Source: Gammaproteobacteria bacterium
Lineage (GTDB): Bacteria > Pseudomonadota > Gammaproteobacteria > Xanthomonadales > Rhodanobacteraceae
DNA length: 45,470 nucleotides
Direction: 5' to 3'
Assembly: GCA_004295005.1 (NCBI GenBank)
Contig: SHNG01000124.1
Span: 1 to 45,470 of the forward strand
Shown here: in pieces, positions 32,708 through 42,164 of the stretch
How the letters are laid out: the number at the start of each line of letters is the position of its first letter
Numbering within the stretch: the stretch's first letter is position 1
Made by a program: the position numbers and the translations under genes
Notes under the pieces: generated by a model
Seen by the model: the letters and a program-made list of their open reading frames with translations, nothing else
Databases searched by the model: none
What the model was told of the DNA's origin: nothing

Positions 32708-35311
32708 TCAGAAGTTGTAACCCACGCGTGCGTAGTAGAAGCCACCATTGAAACCATACGGCGTGTGCACCGGGTACTCGGCACCGGCGACGCCACCCCA
32801 GGGATTCTTGCCGGGAACCTTGTCGAACAGGTTCTCTACGCCAAACCTGAGGTAGAGGCCGGAGTCGAAATCCAATCCGGTTTCCAGATCCACCGTGAAT
32901 GCGCTTCCGCCATAGATCGGCAATCCACCGTCCGCTGCGCTCACCACGTCGCTGTCCAAGTGATCCTCGTAGAAGGAACCGTAGTAGTTCAGGCGGCCGT
33001 TGATGTGCCACATGCCATGCTGGTGGCTGACCGAAAAGTATCCCTTGGTCTTGGGCAGCGAGTCTTCCAGCTTCTTCACGCGCGCTTCGCTGATGATGCC
33101 CGGGGTGAAATCATCCACATTGGTGTTGTTCCAGTTGACCGCCAGGGCATAGGTTGTATCCCCGCCGAAATGATCGGTGCGCAGGCTGCCGACCAGATCA
33201 AGGCCCGTCGTGGTGGTGTCGAAGTCGTTGACGAAGAATCCCACGCGACTGAGCGATGCCGCCTGCGGATTGCCTGCGGCAACGAGAGCCGCACGGTCTT
33301 CCTCGGTCAGCGTGAAATCGGTACTGCGCGCAATGCGATCCTCAACCTGGATGCGGTACCAATCAGCCGTCAACAACCAGTTGTCGCCACTCCATACCAA
33401 GCCCAACGATGCGTTGCGCGACTCTTCGGGAGTCAAGGGTTCGGCGCCGTAGAACGCGGCAATCGGATTGGTTGGCGGCAGGGTCGCGGTATCGCGCAGT
33501 TCACCATCGATGAAGGCGGTGGTCACCTGGCTGACATTGGCCTGGCCAGGCGTTGGGGCACGAAAGCCGGTACTGAATGCGCCTCGAATGGCAAAGCCGG
33601 TATTGAAGTCGTAGCGCGAGGTGAGCTTCCAGTTGGTGGTGCCACCGAAATCATCGTAGTCCTCGTGGCGGACTGCGCCGGCAACCAGCCATTGGTCGGT
33701 GACCTGCGCCTCGGCATCCACGTACAAGGCCCAGTTGTCGCGCGAGCTCCTGCCTGCGGTAATCGGATTGAAGCCGGGGAAACCATTGGATCCGATGCTG
33801 AAGCCCTGTTCGGTCAAAGGCCCGATCGCCGTCGAGGCAGCGTCACCGGCGCTGACTTCGAAACTTTCCTTGCGCAACTCCGCGCCGGCGGCGAGGTTGA
33901 TCCGATCAAAACTCTTGCTCAGGTCGAAATTGACATTGCGCTCGATCTGTTCGTTGCCACCCGGACGGAAGAAGTAACCTGCAGGCTGGTCGGGACCGAG
34001 CGAGGCATTGACCGTGTTGTACATGATGAAATCGATCTCGTTGCGCCCGTACGACGCACTGAGATCCCAAAACACGTCCCCGCCCCAGTTGCCCTTGATG
34101 CCACCGGTCAGACCGAGATCCTGCATGGTGCCGCCGAAGCGCGGCGTGAAGCCACCCGGAAACAGTTCAAGGAAGGTGAAGCAGTCACCCGGCAAGGCCG
34201 ATACGGCAGCGCTGACCTCGGAATACGGCAACAGGTTGCCATCTCCATCCACCAGCGGAACCACCGGGCAGCTTGCGCCGCTGGGTGAGCCAACCAGCAG
34301 GGTTTCTCCACCATCATTGGAGTAGACGCCGGCACGGAAGATGGGATGGCGGTAGTAGAAGCCGCCGTCGGTCTTGCGCTCGGCGATATTGCCGAACATG
34401 TACAGCTCCACGTTCTCGCCCTTCCAGCCCAGGTTGGCGACAAACTTGCTGTCGTCCTTGATTTCGGGTGAGCCCCAGATTTGCGCCGGGTCGGGTACCC
34501 CGGGATAGCCTGCAGCGATGGCGAGGGCCGCGTCATCGCGTTGCACGCTGCGCGAGGTGGCATCCGCCTTGCGATATTCTGCGGTGAGTGTGGCGAAACC
34601 ATCGCTGCCAAGCGGCAAGCCGAGCTGCGCATCGTACTGCTGGGTGAAGCCATCGCCCTCGTAGTACTCGCCGGCAAAGGCTTCAACCGCACCACCTTCG
34701 CGCAGTTCCTTGAGGCTGAAATTGATCACGCCGGCAATGGCGTCGGAGCCGTACTGTGCGGCCGCGCCATCGCGCAACACTTCAACCTGTTCCAAGGCCA
34801 TGGACGGGAATACCGAAAGGTCGACACCTTGCGAGCCATCCGAAAGGCCGTGGCCCAGGAAGGTAATCACCGCAGAACGGTGGCGGCGCTTTCCGTTGAC
34901 CAGGATCAGGGTGTTGTCGGGCGGCAGGCCACGCAGATTGGCAGGTCGAACCAGGGTTGCAGCGTCATCGATGGGAATCGTGCTGACGTTGAACGACGGA
35001 ATCAACACGCGCAGTTGGTCCAGCACATCCGTGGAACCCTGGTTGTGCAGTTCCGGGCCACCAATGATGTCGATGGGCACCGCCGAATCCGTTGCCGAAC
35101 GTGCCGAACTGCGCGTTCCCAGTACCGATATTCCTTCCAGTTCGGTCACTTCCGTTGAGTTTGCAGATTTCTTTTTCGCAGCCTCGTCGGTATCGGGTGA
35201 CTCCTGGGCCAGTGCCGTACCTCCGATCGCAAGCAACAAGGTCCCCGTCAATCCCAGCCTGATTGCATAGGCCAGCGGATTGGCTGACCGTTTCATGCGC
35301 ACCGTCTTCAT
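32708..35311 (-). CDS. TonB-dependent outer-membrane receptor
   Basis: 867 aa from ATG 35311 (GGGGAG upstream; ATG 35296 is an alternative). Signal peptide to about GTALAQ. Plug domain: ELEGISVLGTRSSARSATDSAVPIDIIG, then VLIPSFN, ANLRGLPPDNTLILVNGKRRHRSA and EVLRDGAAAQYGSDAIAGVINF. The beta-barrel follows, with typical elements (LRFGVENLFDKVPGKNPWG) and a terminal aromatic strand ending YARVGYNF, the signal for BAM-mediated insertion. Ligand unknown: such receptors import iron complexes, vitamins, carbohydrates or peptides. No neighbouring transporter or regulator identifies it. Single gene with a terminator downstream and a repeat-rich region upstream. Confidence 0.92.
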   Translation of the reverse strand: MKTVRMKRSANPLAYAIRLGLTGTLLLAIGGTALAQESPDTDEAAKKKSANSTEVTELEGISVLGTRSSARSATDSAVPIDIIGGPELHNQGSTDVLDQLRVLIPSFNVSTIPIDDAATLVRPANLRGLPPDNTLILVNGKRRHRSAVITFLGHGLSDGSQGVDLSVFPSMALEQVEVLRDGAAAQYGSDAIAGVINFSLKELREGGAVEAFAGEYYEGDGFTQQYDAQLGLPLGSDGFATLTAEYRKADATSRSVQRDDAALAIAAGYPGVPDPAQIWGSPEIKDDSKFVANLGWKGENVELYMFGNIAERKTDGGFYYRHPIFRAGVYSNDGGETLLVGSPSGASCPVVPLVDGDGNLLPYSEVSAAVSALPGDCFTFLELFPGGFTPRFGGTMQDLGLTGGIKGNWGGDVFWDLSASYGRNEIDFIMYNTVNASLGPDQPAGYFFRPGGNEQIERNVNFDLSKSFDRINLAAGAELRKESFEVSAGDAASTAIGPLTEQGFSIGSNGFPGFNPITAGRSSRDNWALYVDAEAQVTDQWLVAGAVRHEDYDDFGGTTNWKLTSRYDFNTGFAIRGAFSTGFRAPTPGQANVSQVTTAFIDGELRDTATLPPTNPIAAFYGAEPLTPEESRNASLGLVWSGDNWLLTADWYRIQVEDRIARSTDFTLTEEDRAALVAAGNPQAASLSRVGFFVNDFDTTTTGLDLVGSLRTDHFGGDTTYALAVNWNNTNVDDFTPGIISEARVKKLEDSLPKTKGYFSVSHQHGMWHINGRLNYYGSFYEDHLDSDVVSAADGGLPIYGGSAFTVDLETGLDFDSGLYLRFGVENLFDKVPGKNPWGGVAGAEYPVHTPYGFNGGFYYARVGYNF

Positions 35312-35635
35312 CTATCGTGACTCCCCATGTGAAGTACAAAGGTAGAACCCGGATCCCGCCGACAGTGCGTCGGGAAACCGGACCCGAAACAGCCTTGCAA
35401 AACTTCCCCCGCGCCGGATTCTAGCGACTTGTTTTTAACGTGCATATAACAATTTCTGCTATCGATCTGGACGCTCCTGCGACAAGCGGCCGCACGCAAG
35501 GCCGCCTTCAAACGGGGCAAAACACACGGGGTTTTCGAGCCTTTCCGTTGTAGTGCGGAGCTTGTTCCGCTGGCCGAGTCGGACTTGTCCGGCTGTCGCC
35601 CGAGGCGCCAAGGAAGGCCTGAACAAGTATTGTCC

Positions 35636-35687
35636 CGAGCAAGCTCGCTCCCACCATTGCTTGATTTTGTGGGAGCGAGCTTGCTCG
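35636..35687. repeat. Pseudomonas-type REP inverted pair
   Basis: Perfect 19-bp inverted repeat, CGAGCAAGCTCGCTCCCAC against its complement, with a 14-bp spacer. The arm equals the REP sequence frequent in fluorescent pseudomonads (GTGGGAGCGAGCTTGCTCG). Both arms contain their own internal palindrome. Confidence 0.88.
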
Positions 35688-35772
35688 CGACGAATGAGTT
35701 CCGTACTTGTCCAGAGTTTCCTTGGGTCAACGCTGATCAAGTCCTGCTTGTCCTAAGCGCATCCAAACTTGG

Positions 35773-35824
35773 GCGCATGGCGCCTTGATTCCGTTCATGG
35801 TTCGGCGCGCTCACCACGAACGGA
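35773..35824. repeat. 52-bp dispersed palindromic repeat, copy 2
   Basis: Partner of 23323-23374, differing at three positions. Confidence 0.85.
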
Positions 35825-35967
35825 ATTTTTTGCTCAGGGCTGTTTGACTGGCAACAGGGAGTCTCACCACGAACGGAAGCAACTCAATATGCGTTGCCTT
35901 GGCATGGGGCGTCATCCCGGTAGCTTTGCGGCAGACTTCGTAAGACGTGGCGGGGGGCTGGAAATGA

Positions 35968-35999
35968 AAAAGCCAGGGCGCGTGCGTGCCCTGGCTTTT
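35968..35999 (-). terminator. Terminator of the P-domain protein gene
   Basis: 12-bp perfect stem AAAAGCCAGGGC/GCCCTGGCTTTT with an 8-nt loop, 37 bp after the stop codon of the gene at 36036-36662. Confidence 0.9.
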
Positions 36000-36035
36000 G
36001 GCAATGGACCTGAAAACCGGCGTGCAGCCGCTTAC

Positions 36036-36662
36036 TTAGTCGATCGAGAAGTTCTGCAATTCGACGGGAGTGGTACCCAGGGTCAGGGTCCAGCCATCCA
36101 GTGTGCCGGTATCGCCGCCCGCGGAATCTCCCAGGCACAGCAGCCAGTTGCCCACCTTGCTCTCTCCGTTCAGCGAACCCAGGTTGCCGGGCGTGGCCGC
36201 ACCGGGAGCAGGAGAAACTGTGGATGCAGGGATGGGGCTGCCCAACGAGCCCATGTCCTCGGCCGAAGTGCTCCCCGCATCGTCATAGGTAATCGCGTTG
36301 GCGATGATCAGGTCGGAACTGGTGCCACAGCATCCAGCACCATCATCGGCAGCCTCGACCAATCCCGGGCGGGAAACCAGGGTAATCGGCGTGCCGGCCG
36401 GGCTGAACAGTTTGATGGTCAAATCGCCCGACCAGGTATGCGATTGGGCAACCTGCACCGTGGTCGTGGCCACGGTGTCACCGCCACCGCCGCCGCTGGG
36501 CACGGCAATCGTGCTGCAGGCCATGGAGCCCTGGGTGCCATTGTATCCATCATCCGGAATTGCCAGGGCCAGGCCAGGTCCTGCGGTATAAGTTTGCGCC
36601 CACGCTGCGGCGGGCAACAAGGCCGCCAGAGCGACCAGGGAATTCAGGTGGAATCGTTTCAT
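36036..36662 (-). CDS. Secreted protein with proprotein-convertase P-like domain
   Basis: 208 aa from ATG 36662 (GAGG 8 bp upstream; ATG 36674 possible). Signal peptide MKRFHLNSLVALAALLPAAAWA. The mature part is one beta-sandwich like the P domain that follows many subtilisin-type proteases: VQVAQSHTWSGDLTIKLFSPAGTPITLVSRPG, a cysteine cluster GAGCCGTSSD, and the end SLNGESKVGNWLLCLGDSAGGDTGTLDGWTLTLG. No protease domain is attached, so it is a stand-alone P domain. It may act as an adhesin or as a partner of a protease such as the S8 enzyme 9 kb away (inference). Confidence 0.82.
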   Translation of the reverse strand: MKRFHLNSLVALAALLPAAAWAQTYTAGPGLALAIPDDGYNGTQGSMACSTIAVPSGGGGGDTVATTTVQVAQSHTWSGDLTIKLFSPAGTPITLVSRPGLVEAADDGAGCCGTSSDLIIANAITYDDAGSTSAEDMGSLGSPIPASTVSPAPGAATPGNLGSLNGESKVGNWLLCLGDSAGGDTGTLDGWTLTLGTTPVELQNFSID

Positions 36663-36852
36663 GTCGAGCCTCATGTTGGATTGATTCGCCCCCGCAGAAT
36701 ATCCCGGTTCCGCGCTTCCCCGATCAGCACGACTCGCGCGGGGGAAAGGGCATGCTACTACCAAATGAGGCGTTCAACACCCTCGCCCACCCGGAAATTC
36801 ACCGTGATACCCGGACGCGCCTTGCGGAAACAGCACACGCCAATGCGCGGGC

Positions 36853-38073
36853 TCAATGCAAATCCGCAAAACCGCCGGATCCTGGTTCACCGGCAACCCG
36901 GTTGCGACCCGCAGACTTGGCCCGGTACATGGCATGGTCGGCAAGCACCAGCAAGGCATCCAGAGTGTGCTGGGCAGCATCCCCGACCGCCACCCCGATG
37001 CTCAGGGTTGGTCCGGAGGCCTTGGCATGAGCTGAAAGGAAGGATGCCGTCTCCACGCGTTTGCGCAGGTTTTCCGCAATCGCCATGGCTGCATCCAGAT
37101 CCTTGTCCGGCAAGGCCAGCACCAGTTCGTCACCGCCATAGCGCGTGGCCAGACCGACGCCGCGGGCAACATCCGCAGTCAATCCGCCAATCTCACGCAG
37201 TACGGAATCGCCAACGCGGTGGCCGAAGCGGTCGTTGACGCTCTTGAAATTGTCGATGTCGATCCAAAGCAGCGCGAACGACTGGCCATCCCGCGCGCAG
37301 TCGGCGAGTCGTGCCCTGGCCAGGCGCTCAAAATGCCGCCGGTTGTAAAGGCCGGTCAGCGCATCGTGGGCAGCAATCCACTCGAGTTCTTCCTGCATCT
37401 GCTCACGCTCGGTCACGTCCTGCCCGATTACGATGGTTCCCATCTCGCCATCGTCAAGAAAGAAACGGCGCGCGTTCCAGGCCATGTTGCGCAAGGATCC
37501 GTCCTTGCTCCGGATGATCGTCTGGTAGCCCTCGACTTCAAGGCCCTTCCTGAGAATCGCGTTGATCTTCGCAGCCACCTCACTGCGCCTGACTTCATCA
37601 GGGTAGAGCCGTACCCATACATCGGAGCGACCAAGCACGTCCTCCCTGGAGAATCCACTGAGGGCTTCTGCGGCCTTGTTCCACACGATGACCCGTGCCT
37701 TCGCATCCAGTACGTTGATCCAGATGCTTGCGTTGTCGATAACGCCATCCTGAAACTGGCTGAGGGCACGCAGGTCATTGCGCTGGCGTACCGCCGCATG
37801 TTCACGCAGTGCGTCTTTGCGGAACATTCTCACCAACACAAGCAACAGCACCAGCGCCGAAATCGCGGTGAAGAACCAGCCTTTCCAGGTTTGCAGCAGG
37901 GTCAGCAGTTCAAGATCGTCCACCCACTGGCGCAACAACCAGTCGCTGCCCGGAACCCAAAGCGCACCGACAAGCGCGTATGCCAAGGCGATGCCGATGG
38001 CACGACGCCACGCACGCCGCGTAGCGGTTGAACCGCGATTTGCCTCGGCGATGATGTTGGCACTCTCGTTCAT
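36853..38073 (-). CDS. Membrane PAS-GGDEF protein with GGDEL active-site variant
   Basis: 406 aa from ATG 38073 (weak GGCGGG upstream). Two transmembrane helices (about 26-46 and 66-84), then a PAS domain (about 107-230; WINVLDAKARVIVWNKAAEALSGFSREDVLG ... MGTIVIGQDVTEREQ), then a GGDEF domain (about 231-395; AAHDALTGLYNRRHFE, DIDNFK). The signature reads RYGGDELVLAL: Phe is replaced by Leu (313-317), and no RxxD inhibitory site precedes it. Many such variants keep activity because the two Gly and the two acids bind GTP and metal; others are receptors for c-di-GMP. It is downstream of a GNAT gene on the same strand, separated by 87 bp. Confidence 0.9.
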   Translation of the reverse strand: MNESANIIAEANRGSTATRRAWRRAIGIALAYALVGALWVPGSDWLLRQWVDDLELLTLLQTWKGWFFTAISALVLLLVLVRMFRKDALREHAAVRQRNDLRALSQFQDGVIDNASIWINVLDAKARVIVWNKAAEALSGFSREDVLGRSDVWVRLYPDEVRRSEVAAKINAILRKGLEVEGYQTIIRSKDGSLRNMAWNARRFFLDDGEMGTIVIGQDVTEREQMQEELEWIAAHDALTGLYNRRHFERLARARLADCARDGQSFALLWIDIDNFKSVNDRFGHRVGDSVLREIGGLTADVARGVGLATRYGGDELVLALPDKDLDAAMAIAENLRKRVETASFLSAHAKASGPTLSIGVAVGDAAQHTLDALLVLADHAMYRAKSAGRNRVAGEPGSGGFADLH

Positions 38074-38160
38074 CCCGCCAATGAACCGCGTTGGCCGTCG
38101 ACTTGCAAGGGGTGACCGCGAGCAAGCACCTGAAATTGCCAATATATTGCAATCGGAAAC

Positions 38161-38691
38161 TCAGGAACCGGATCGCAGTGCGCGAAAACAGACCTCCGTG
38201 CAGGTTTCGCCCTTCCACACCTGCGACCGTAGGCCGCAGCGCTCCATGCCCGCTCGCGCCAGCGCCCGCAGGCAGGATTCGTTGCGTTCATCGGCATGCG
38301 CAAGGATCGTGCTTGCCGCCGTGGTCGCGAATACCCATTGCAGCAGGCCACGTACCGCTTCCGTTCCCAGGCCCTGCCCTTGCGCGTGCCGAGCCAGGCT
38401 GAACCCAAGCTCCGCGCTCTCTCCGTTGTCGGCAAGCCACACGCCGGCGTCACCAATCAGGCGATCATCCCCGGTCATGGCGATGCCGAGCTGGCTCCAA
38501 TGCCCCGGTCGGAATCCTTCGAAGCGCGATTCGTGTTCGAGAAGTGCCATCGCCTGCTGGCGCGTCATCGGCTCCCAGCCCTGGAAGCGGGCCACTTGGG
38601 GGTCGCTGCGGTAGCTCAGGAATGCGTCCAGGTCGTCCGTGTGCAGTTTGCGCAGCACGATGCGATCCAGTTCAAACGGCAGCGGCAGCAT
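38161..38691 (-). CDS. GNAT acetyltransferase (RimJ/RimL-like)
   Basis: 176 aa from ATG 38691, preferred over GTG 38709 because AAGGTG lies at suitable distance. GNAT fold: LDRIVLRKLHTDDLDAFLSYRSDPQVARFQGW at the start, LGIAMTGDDRLIGDAGVWL, AELGFSLARHAQGQGLGTEAVRGLL (acetyl-CoA pyrophosphate loop, Q/R-x-x-G-x-G/A), and ERNESCLRALARAGM. This resembles RimJ/RimL-type N-acetyltransferases acting on protein N-termini or small amines; the actual substrate is unknown. It is followed by the PAS-GGDEL gene on the same strand. Confidence 0.9.
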   Translation of the reverse strand: MLPLPFELDRIVLRKLHTDDLDAFLSYRSDPQVARFQGWEPMTRQQAMALLEHESRFEGFRPGHWSQLGIAMTGDDRLIGDAGVWLADNGESAELGFSLARHAQGQGLGTEAVRGLLQWVFATTAASTILAHADERNESCLRALARAGMERCGLRSQVWKGETCTEVCFRALRSGS

Positions 38692-38802
38692 CGAGTTCAC
38701 CTTGCCCACAACGGTGAGCGACAGATTGTCAGGTGTACTTGTTTCGGGCGAGATCGCGCCCGCTTACTGATAAGCCAGGAATAAATGGAACAAGCTCATC
38801 TC

Positions 38803-38884
38803 GTCGTCCCCGCGAAGGCGGGGACCCAGTGACTTTCTGCCTTTCACCACAGAGTCGCTGGGCTCCCGCCTTCTCGGGAGCGAC
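38803..38884. repeat. Dispersed palindromic element (two facing hairpins)
   Basis: First hairpin TCCCCGC/GCGGGGA (38807-38824), then CCAGTGACTT text, then a mirrored hairpin GCTCCCG/CGGGAGC (38862-38881). A degraded relative of the first half lies near 23030-23115. Elements of this type are common between genes in many proteobacteria. Confidence 0.7.
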
Positions 38885-38963
38885 GTTCAGGAGGTGTTGG
38901 CTTGTACGAAGAAACGCCGATTCGACAAGTGTTTCCTTGATTGCTGACTTCTGAGTAAAAAGA

Positions 38964-38986
38964 AAGGGCCGCGCGAGGCGGCCCTT
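38964..38986 (-). terminator. Terminator of the second TonB receptor gene
   Basis: 9-bp stem AAGGGCCGC/GCGGCCCTT with a 5-nt loop, followed on the minus strand by TCTTTTTACT, 22 bp past the receptor stop codon. Confidence 0.9.
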
Positions 38987-39008
38987 CCCTTGCACGAACC
39001 AGACTTGA

Positions 39009-41876
39009 TCAGAACTTGATGCTGGCTTCCACGTAGCTGTAACGGCCCGGCAAGTCGTAGGTCGATGCGTCATAGCCGTTCAACGAGCAGCTTTGACAAA
39101 TCGGCGGTTCCTTGTCGGTGATGTTGTTGATGCCACCGGCCAGGGTCATGTTGAATTCGGTTGGCAGCTTCCAGCTTGCGCGCAGATCGTGGAAGGTGGT
39201 TCCACCGAGATGATTGGTTCCGGCGGCTGCATTGCTGCAGTTCTCGAAACCGCTGACCGTATCGCATGATTCGGTCAGGTCGGAGATATAGCGCGCCGAC
39301 CAGCTCACGCCGAAGTTGCCGAGAGTCCAGTTGAGGCGTGCCGTGGTTCGCCATTCCGGAATCGCGCTGTCGTTGACCTCGATGCCGACTTCGCGCGGCT
39401 CGGCAAGTCCCGAATCGGTGGCAACCGCCTTGTAGCTGGACACGCGGGTGGTCTGCAGACTGGCGCCGAAGGTACCGATGCCGGTCTCATTGCCCAGCCA
39501 GTTGATGCCGAAATCGAAACCGCGGGTGTTGATCTTGCCGAGGTTGAACAGGGTGTTGTCGAAGCCGTTGATGTTGCCGCCGGAGGAACGCGTGATGCCA
39601 CCGCAGAAGATTGGATCAAGCGTCGCCACGCAGCGGTCGAGTTGGGTTTGGGCGTCAGCGGCCTGGATCGCGTCCTCGATGCGAATGCGGTAGTAGGTCA
39701 GTTCGAAGTCGAGCTTTTGCGACCAACTGGTGTCTGCACCCCAGCTTGGGCTGTACACGGCGCCAACGGTCAGGCTCTTCGAGGTTTCCGGGTCGAGGTT
39801 GATGTTGCCGCCGGTGACCACCGAGATCTGCGAATTGGCCTGCTCGAAATTGGCCGGATCAGGCACGCCCAGGGTTGCGCAGTTGGCACCGATTTGTCCG
39901 GTGGCACCGTTGCAGGGATCCTGGATTTGCGCATCGAAGCGGGCGAAGGTGCCGTACAACTCACCGATGGACGGTGCGCGGAAACCTTCCGCCCAGGTGC
40001 CGCGCAGGGTCAGGTCGTCGTTCACCTGCCAACGCAGGCCGAGCTTGCTGTTGGTGGTATTGCCGAAGTTCGAGTAGTCGGAGAAGCGCGTGGCCACGCT
40101 CAGATCGAGGCGCTTGGCCGCTGCCACATCGGCAAGGATCGGTGCATTGAGCTCAAGGTAGAACTCGTTGACCGAATAGTCGCCACTGGTTGGGCCGGAC
40201 GGCACGCCATTGGATTCGCCTGCAGTGACGATGGAATCCGGCGTGTACGAGCCTTCCTGCTTGCGGTGCTCATAGCCGCCGGCAAATGCCAGCGCGCCGG
40301 CCGGCATGTCGAACAAGTCGCCGGAGATGTTGGCCGTCCACGAGGTGAGCTTCTGGTTGCTGCGATCGTTTTCGATGAACTGGATGTAGTCCAGCATTTC
40401 CTGGGTGATCGAACCCGGGCCACCGAACAGATCCAGCGGCACGCAGGGCGCGGTACAGTCCGCGACAGGCCCCAGGGCGCGCGCAATGTGTGCGATGTTG
40501 TAGGTGCCGTTGACGGTCTGCGTGGCCTTGTTTTCGGCGCTGACGAAATTGACGTCCCAGAAGAACTGGTGGTCACCGGCATTGAAGTCGCCATTGAGTC
40601 CGGTGGTGAAGTAGCTGGTATCGACTTCCTGGCGGAATACACGAGGACCGCCCTCGACCGGACGCCGCGTGATGAACGAGCCGTTGGCCGAGATCGTGCC
40701 GAACGGGTTGTACGGGTTGCTGGCATCGATGCCCACGGTATCGGCCAGACCACCACTGCCGGCTTCGGAACCGAGGAAGATCGGCTCCGGCGCCGCCTGG
40801 TTGACGGACTCGCGCTTGGTGTAGGTGCCCTTGAGGTTCCAGCTCACCGAGTCATTGATGCGGTAAGTGCCCTGCGCGAAAAGTCCGGTGCGCTTGGAAG
40901 GCGTCAACAAGAGGTTGTACGGCGCAAAGTTGAAGCGTTCGGCATTGGTCCACGGACGGAAACCGCCGGCGCCATCACCGGACAGGTTGCAGAACGAGGC
41001 GCCGCCATCGATCGGACAGAGTCCACCAAAGGTTTCATTGGGATCGGCCGGGGCAAATACCTGGCGGCCGTTCGGCGTAGCCGAGCTCCAGCTTCCCGGA
41101 TTGACTGCGCCATTGATTCCAGGTGTCGGATAGCGCGACTGTTCCCAATCATTCGAGCTGATGCGCTTCTGGTCGTAGTAGCTCAAATCGACAAAGAAAT
41201 CGAGTTTCTCGCCATTGCCGGCAAGGGAGACGTTGGCCTGGTTGGTTTCGCCGTCGCCGGTGGAATGATCGCCGTAGTAGATGCGTGCAGCACCGCCGTC
41301 GCCCTTCTTCTTGGTGATGATATTGATCACGCCGGCAATGGCATCCGAACCGTACAGCGACGAGGCGCCGTCGGTGAGCACTTCAATGCGATCCACCGCA
41401 CTGGCCGGAATCGTGTTGAGGTCAACCGCAGCAGACACGCCCGAGGCGGACGACTCGCTGACCCAACGCAGGCCATCGACAAGGATCAGGGTGCGCTTGG
41501 CGCCGAGATTGCGCAGGGAAATCGTGGTCGAACCCGAGCCGACGCCGCTGCCGTCGGGACTGAATCCGAAGTTGCCGGCGGAGTTGAACTTGGTGTTCAA
41601 GGAGGAGCCGCTCACCGACATGCGCTGGATCACATCACCGATGGAACCCAGACCGGTGGCCTCGATATCGGCGGCGGTGATCACCTGCACCGGAGTCTGG
41701 CCTTCGATGTCGGCCTTCTTGATGCGAGAACCGGTAACCTGGATGGCTTCCAGGCGCTGGATATCGTCGCCGCGTTCGGTCTGCTGGGCAAACACTGCCG
41801 ATGCCGGCAACGCAATCATTCCCGCAGCAAGCGCGGCACTCACTGCGCCGCTGATTCGACCCAATCGATAGTTCAT
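39009..41876 (-). CDS. TonB-dependent outer-membrane receptor (large)
   Basis: 955 aa from ATG 41876, with GGAGG upstream; the open frame upstream of this is non-coding. Signal peptide to about SAVFAQQ. Plug: LEAIQVTGSRIKKADIEGQTPVQVITAADIEATG, SGVGSGSTTISLRNLGAKRTLILVDGLRWV, and RIEVLTDGASSLYGSDAIAGVINIITKK. Large barrel with long cysteine-containing loops (CPIDGGASFCNL; DCTAPCVPLD) and a terminal strand RYSYVEASIKF. The long type with VTGSRIKK and RxLVLVDGxR text is very abundant in Xanthomonadales and is often linked to carbohydrate or peptide uptake; the ligand here is not determined. An AT-rich tract upstream probably holds its promoter. It is divergent from slt. Confidence 0.93.
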   Translation of the reverse strand: MNYRLGRISGAVSAALAAGMIALPASAVFAQQTERGDDIQRLEAIQVTGSRIKKADIEGQTPVQVITAADIEATGLGSIGDVIQRMSVSGSSLNTKFNSAGNFGFSPDGSGVGSGSTTISLRNLGAKRTLILVDGLRWVSESSASGVSAAVDLNTIPASAVDRIEVLTDGASSLYGSDAIAGVINIITKKKGDGGAARIYYGDHSTGDGETNQANVSLAGNGEKLDFFVDLSYYDQKRISSNDWEQSRYPTPGINGAVNPGSWSSATPNGRQVFAPADPNETFGGLCPIDGGASFCNLSGDGAGGFRPWTNAERFNFAPYNLLLTPSKRTGLFAQGTYRINDSVSWNLKGTYTKRESVNQAAPEPIFLGSEAGSGGLADTVGIDASNPYNPFGTISANGSFITRRPVEGGPRVFRQEVDTSYFTTGLNGDFNAGDHQFFWDVNFVSAENKATQTVNGTYNIAHIARALGPVADCTAPCVPLDLFGGPGSITQEMLDYIQFIENDRSNQKLTSWTANISGDLFDMPAGALAFAGGYEHRKQEGSYTPDSIVTAGESNGVPSGPTSGDYSVNEFYLELNAPILADVAAAKRLDLSVATRFSDYSNFGNTTNSKLGLRWQVNDDLTLRGTWAEGFRAPSIGELYGTFARFDAQIQDPCNGATGQIGANCATLGVPDPANFEQANSQISVVTGGNINLDPETSKSLTVGAVYSPSWGADTSWSQKLDFELTYYRIRIEDAIQAADAQTQLDRCVATLDPIFCGGITRSSGGNINGFDNTLFNLGKINTRGFDFGINWLGNETGIGTFGASLQTTRVSSYKAVATDSGLAEPREVGIEVNDSAIPEWRTTARLNWTLGNFGVSWSARYISDLTESCDTVSGFENCSNAAAGTNHLGGTTFHDLRASWKLPTEFNMTLAGGINNITDKEPPICQSCSLNGYDASTYDLPGRYSYVEASIKF

Positions 41877-42164
41877 GGAATTGCCTCCAGGTGGATGAGG
41901 GTGACTACAAGCGAGCACGCCAGACTGAGCTTCCGGCGCGTGAAAATAAAAAAAATGTAAAGCAATCGTAATAAAAGTGCCATATCCTGATCCGCAAATC
42001 CAGCGCAGGCAAACGCAGATTTCGCATAAGCGTCGGTTGCTGCGCGCATTTGCCATAGTTGCCGATCCCCCGGTGCACCCGGAGGCGGACGCGGCAGGTC
42101 GGCCTGCCGGCGTAAGCCAGTCCGTGCGACTGGGCAAAATGCTGCATCGCGGTAAACTCCAGCC
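41877..42164. promoter_or_regulatory. Divergent control region of the TonB receptor and slt
   Basis: 288 bp between two divergent starts. It contains the only strongly AT-rich tract nearby (41940-41990, runs of A and AATAAAAA), lying 65-115 bp before the receptor start. No -35/-10 pair could be assigned with confidence. Confidence 0.45.

Larger units (their letters stand above)
35312..35967. other. Repeat-bearing intergenic region upstream of the TonB receptor, no gene seen
   Basis: About 650 bp without a credible gene. Next to the receptor is an AT-rich stretch (35410-35465) where its promoter probably lies. Then come the long inverted repeat at 35636-35687, the 52-bp repeat at 35773-35824 and a partial further copy of its CACCACGAACGG end at 35864-35878. 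Confidence 0.65.

Noticed and set aside
39642-41960. Long plus-strand open frame (772 codons) opposite the second TonB receptor; similar ones at 32702-34288 and 14611-16284
   Set aside because: Antisense shadows of clearly identified genes; no signal, motif or start site.
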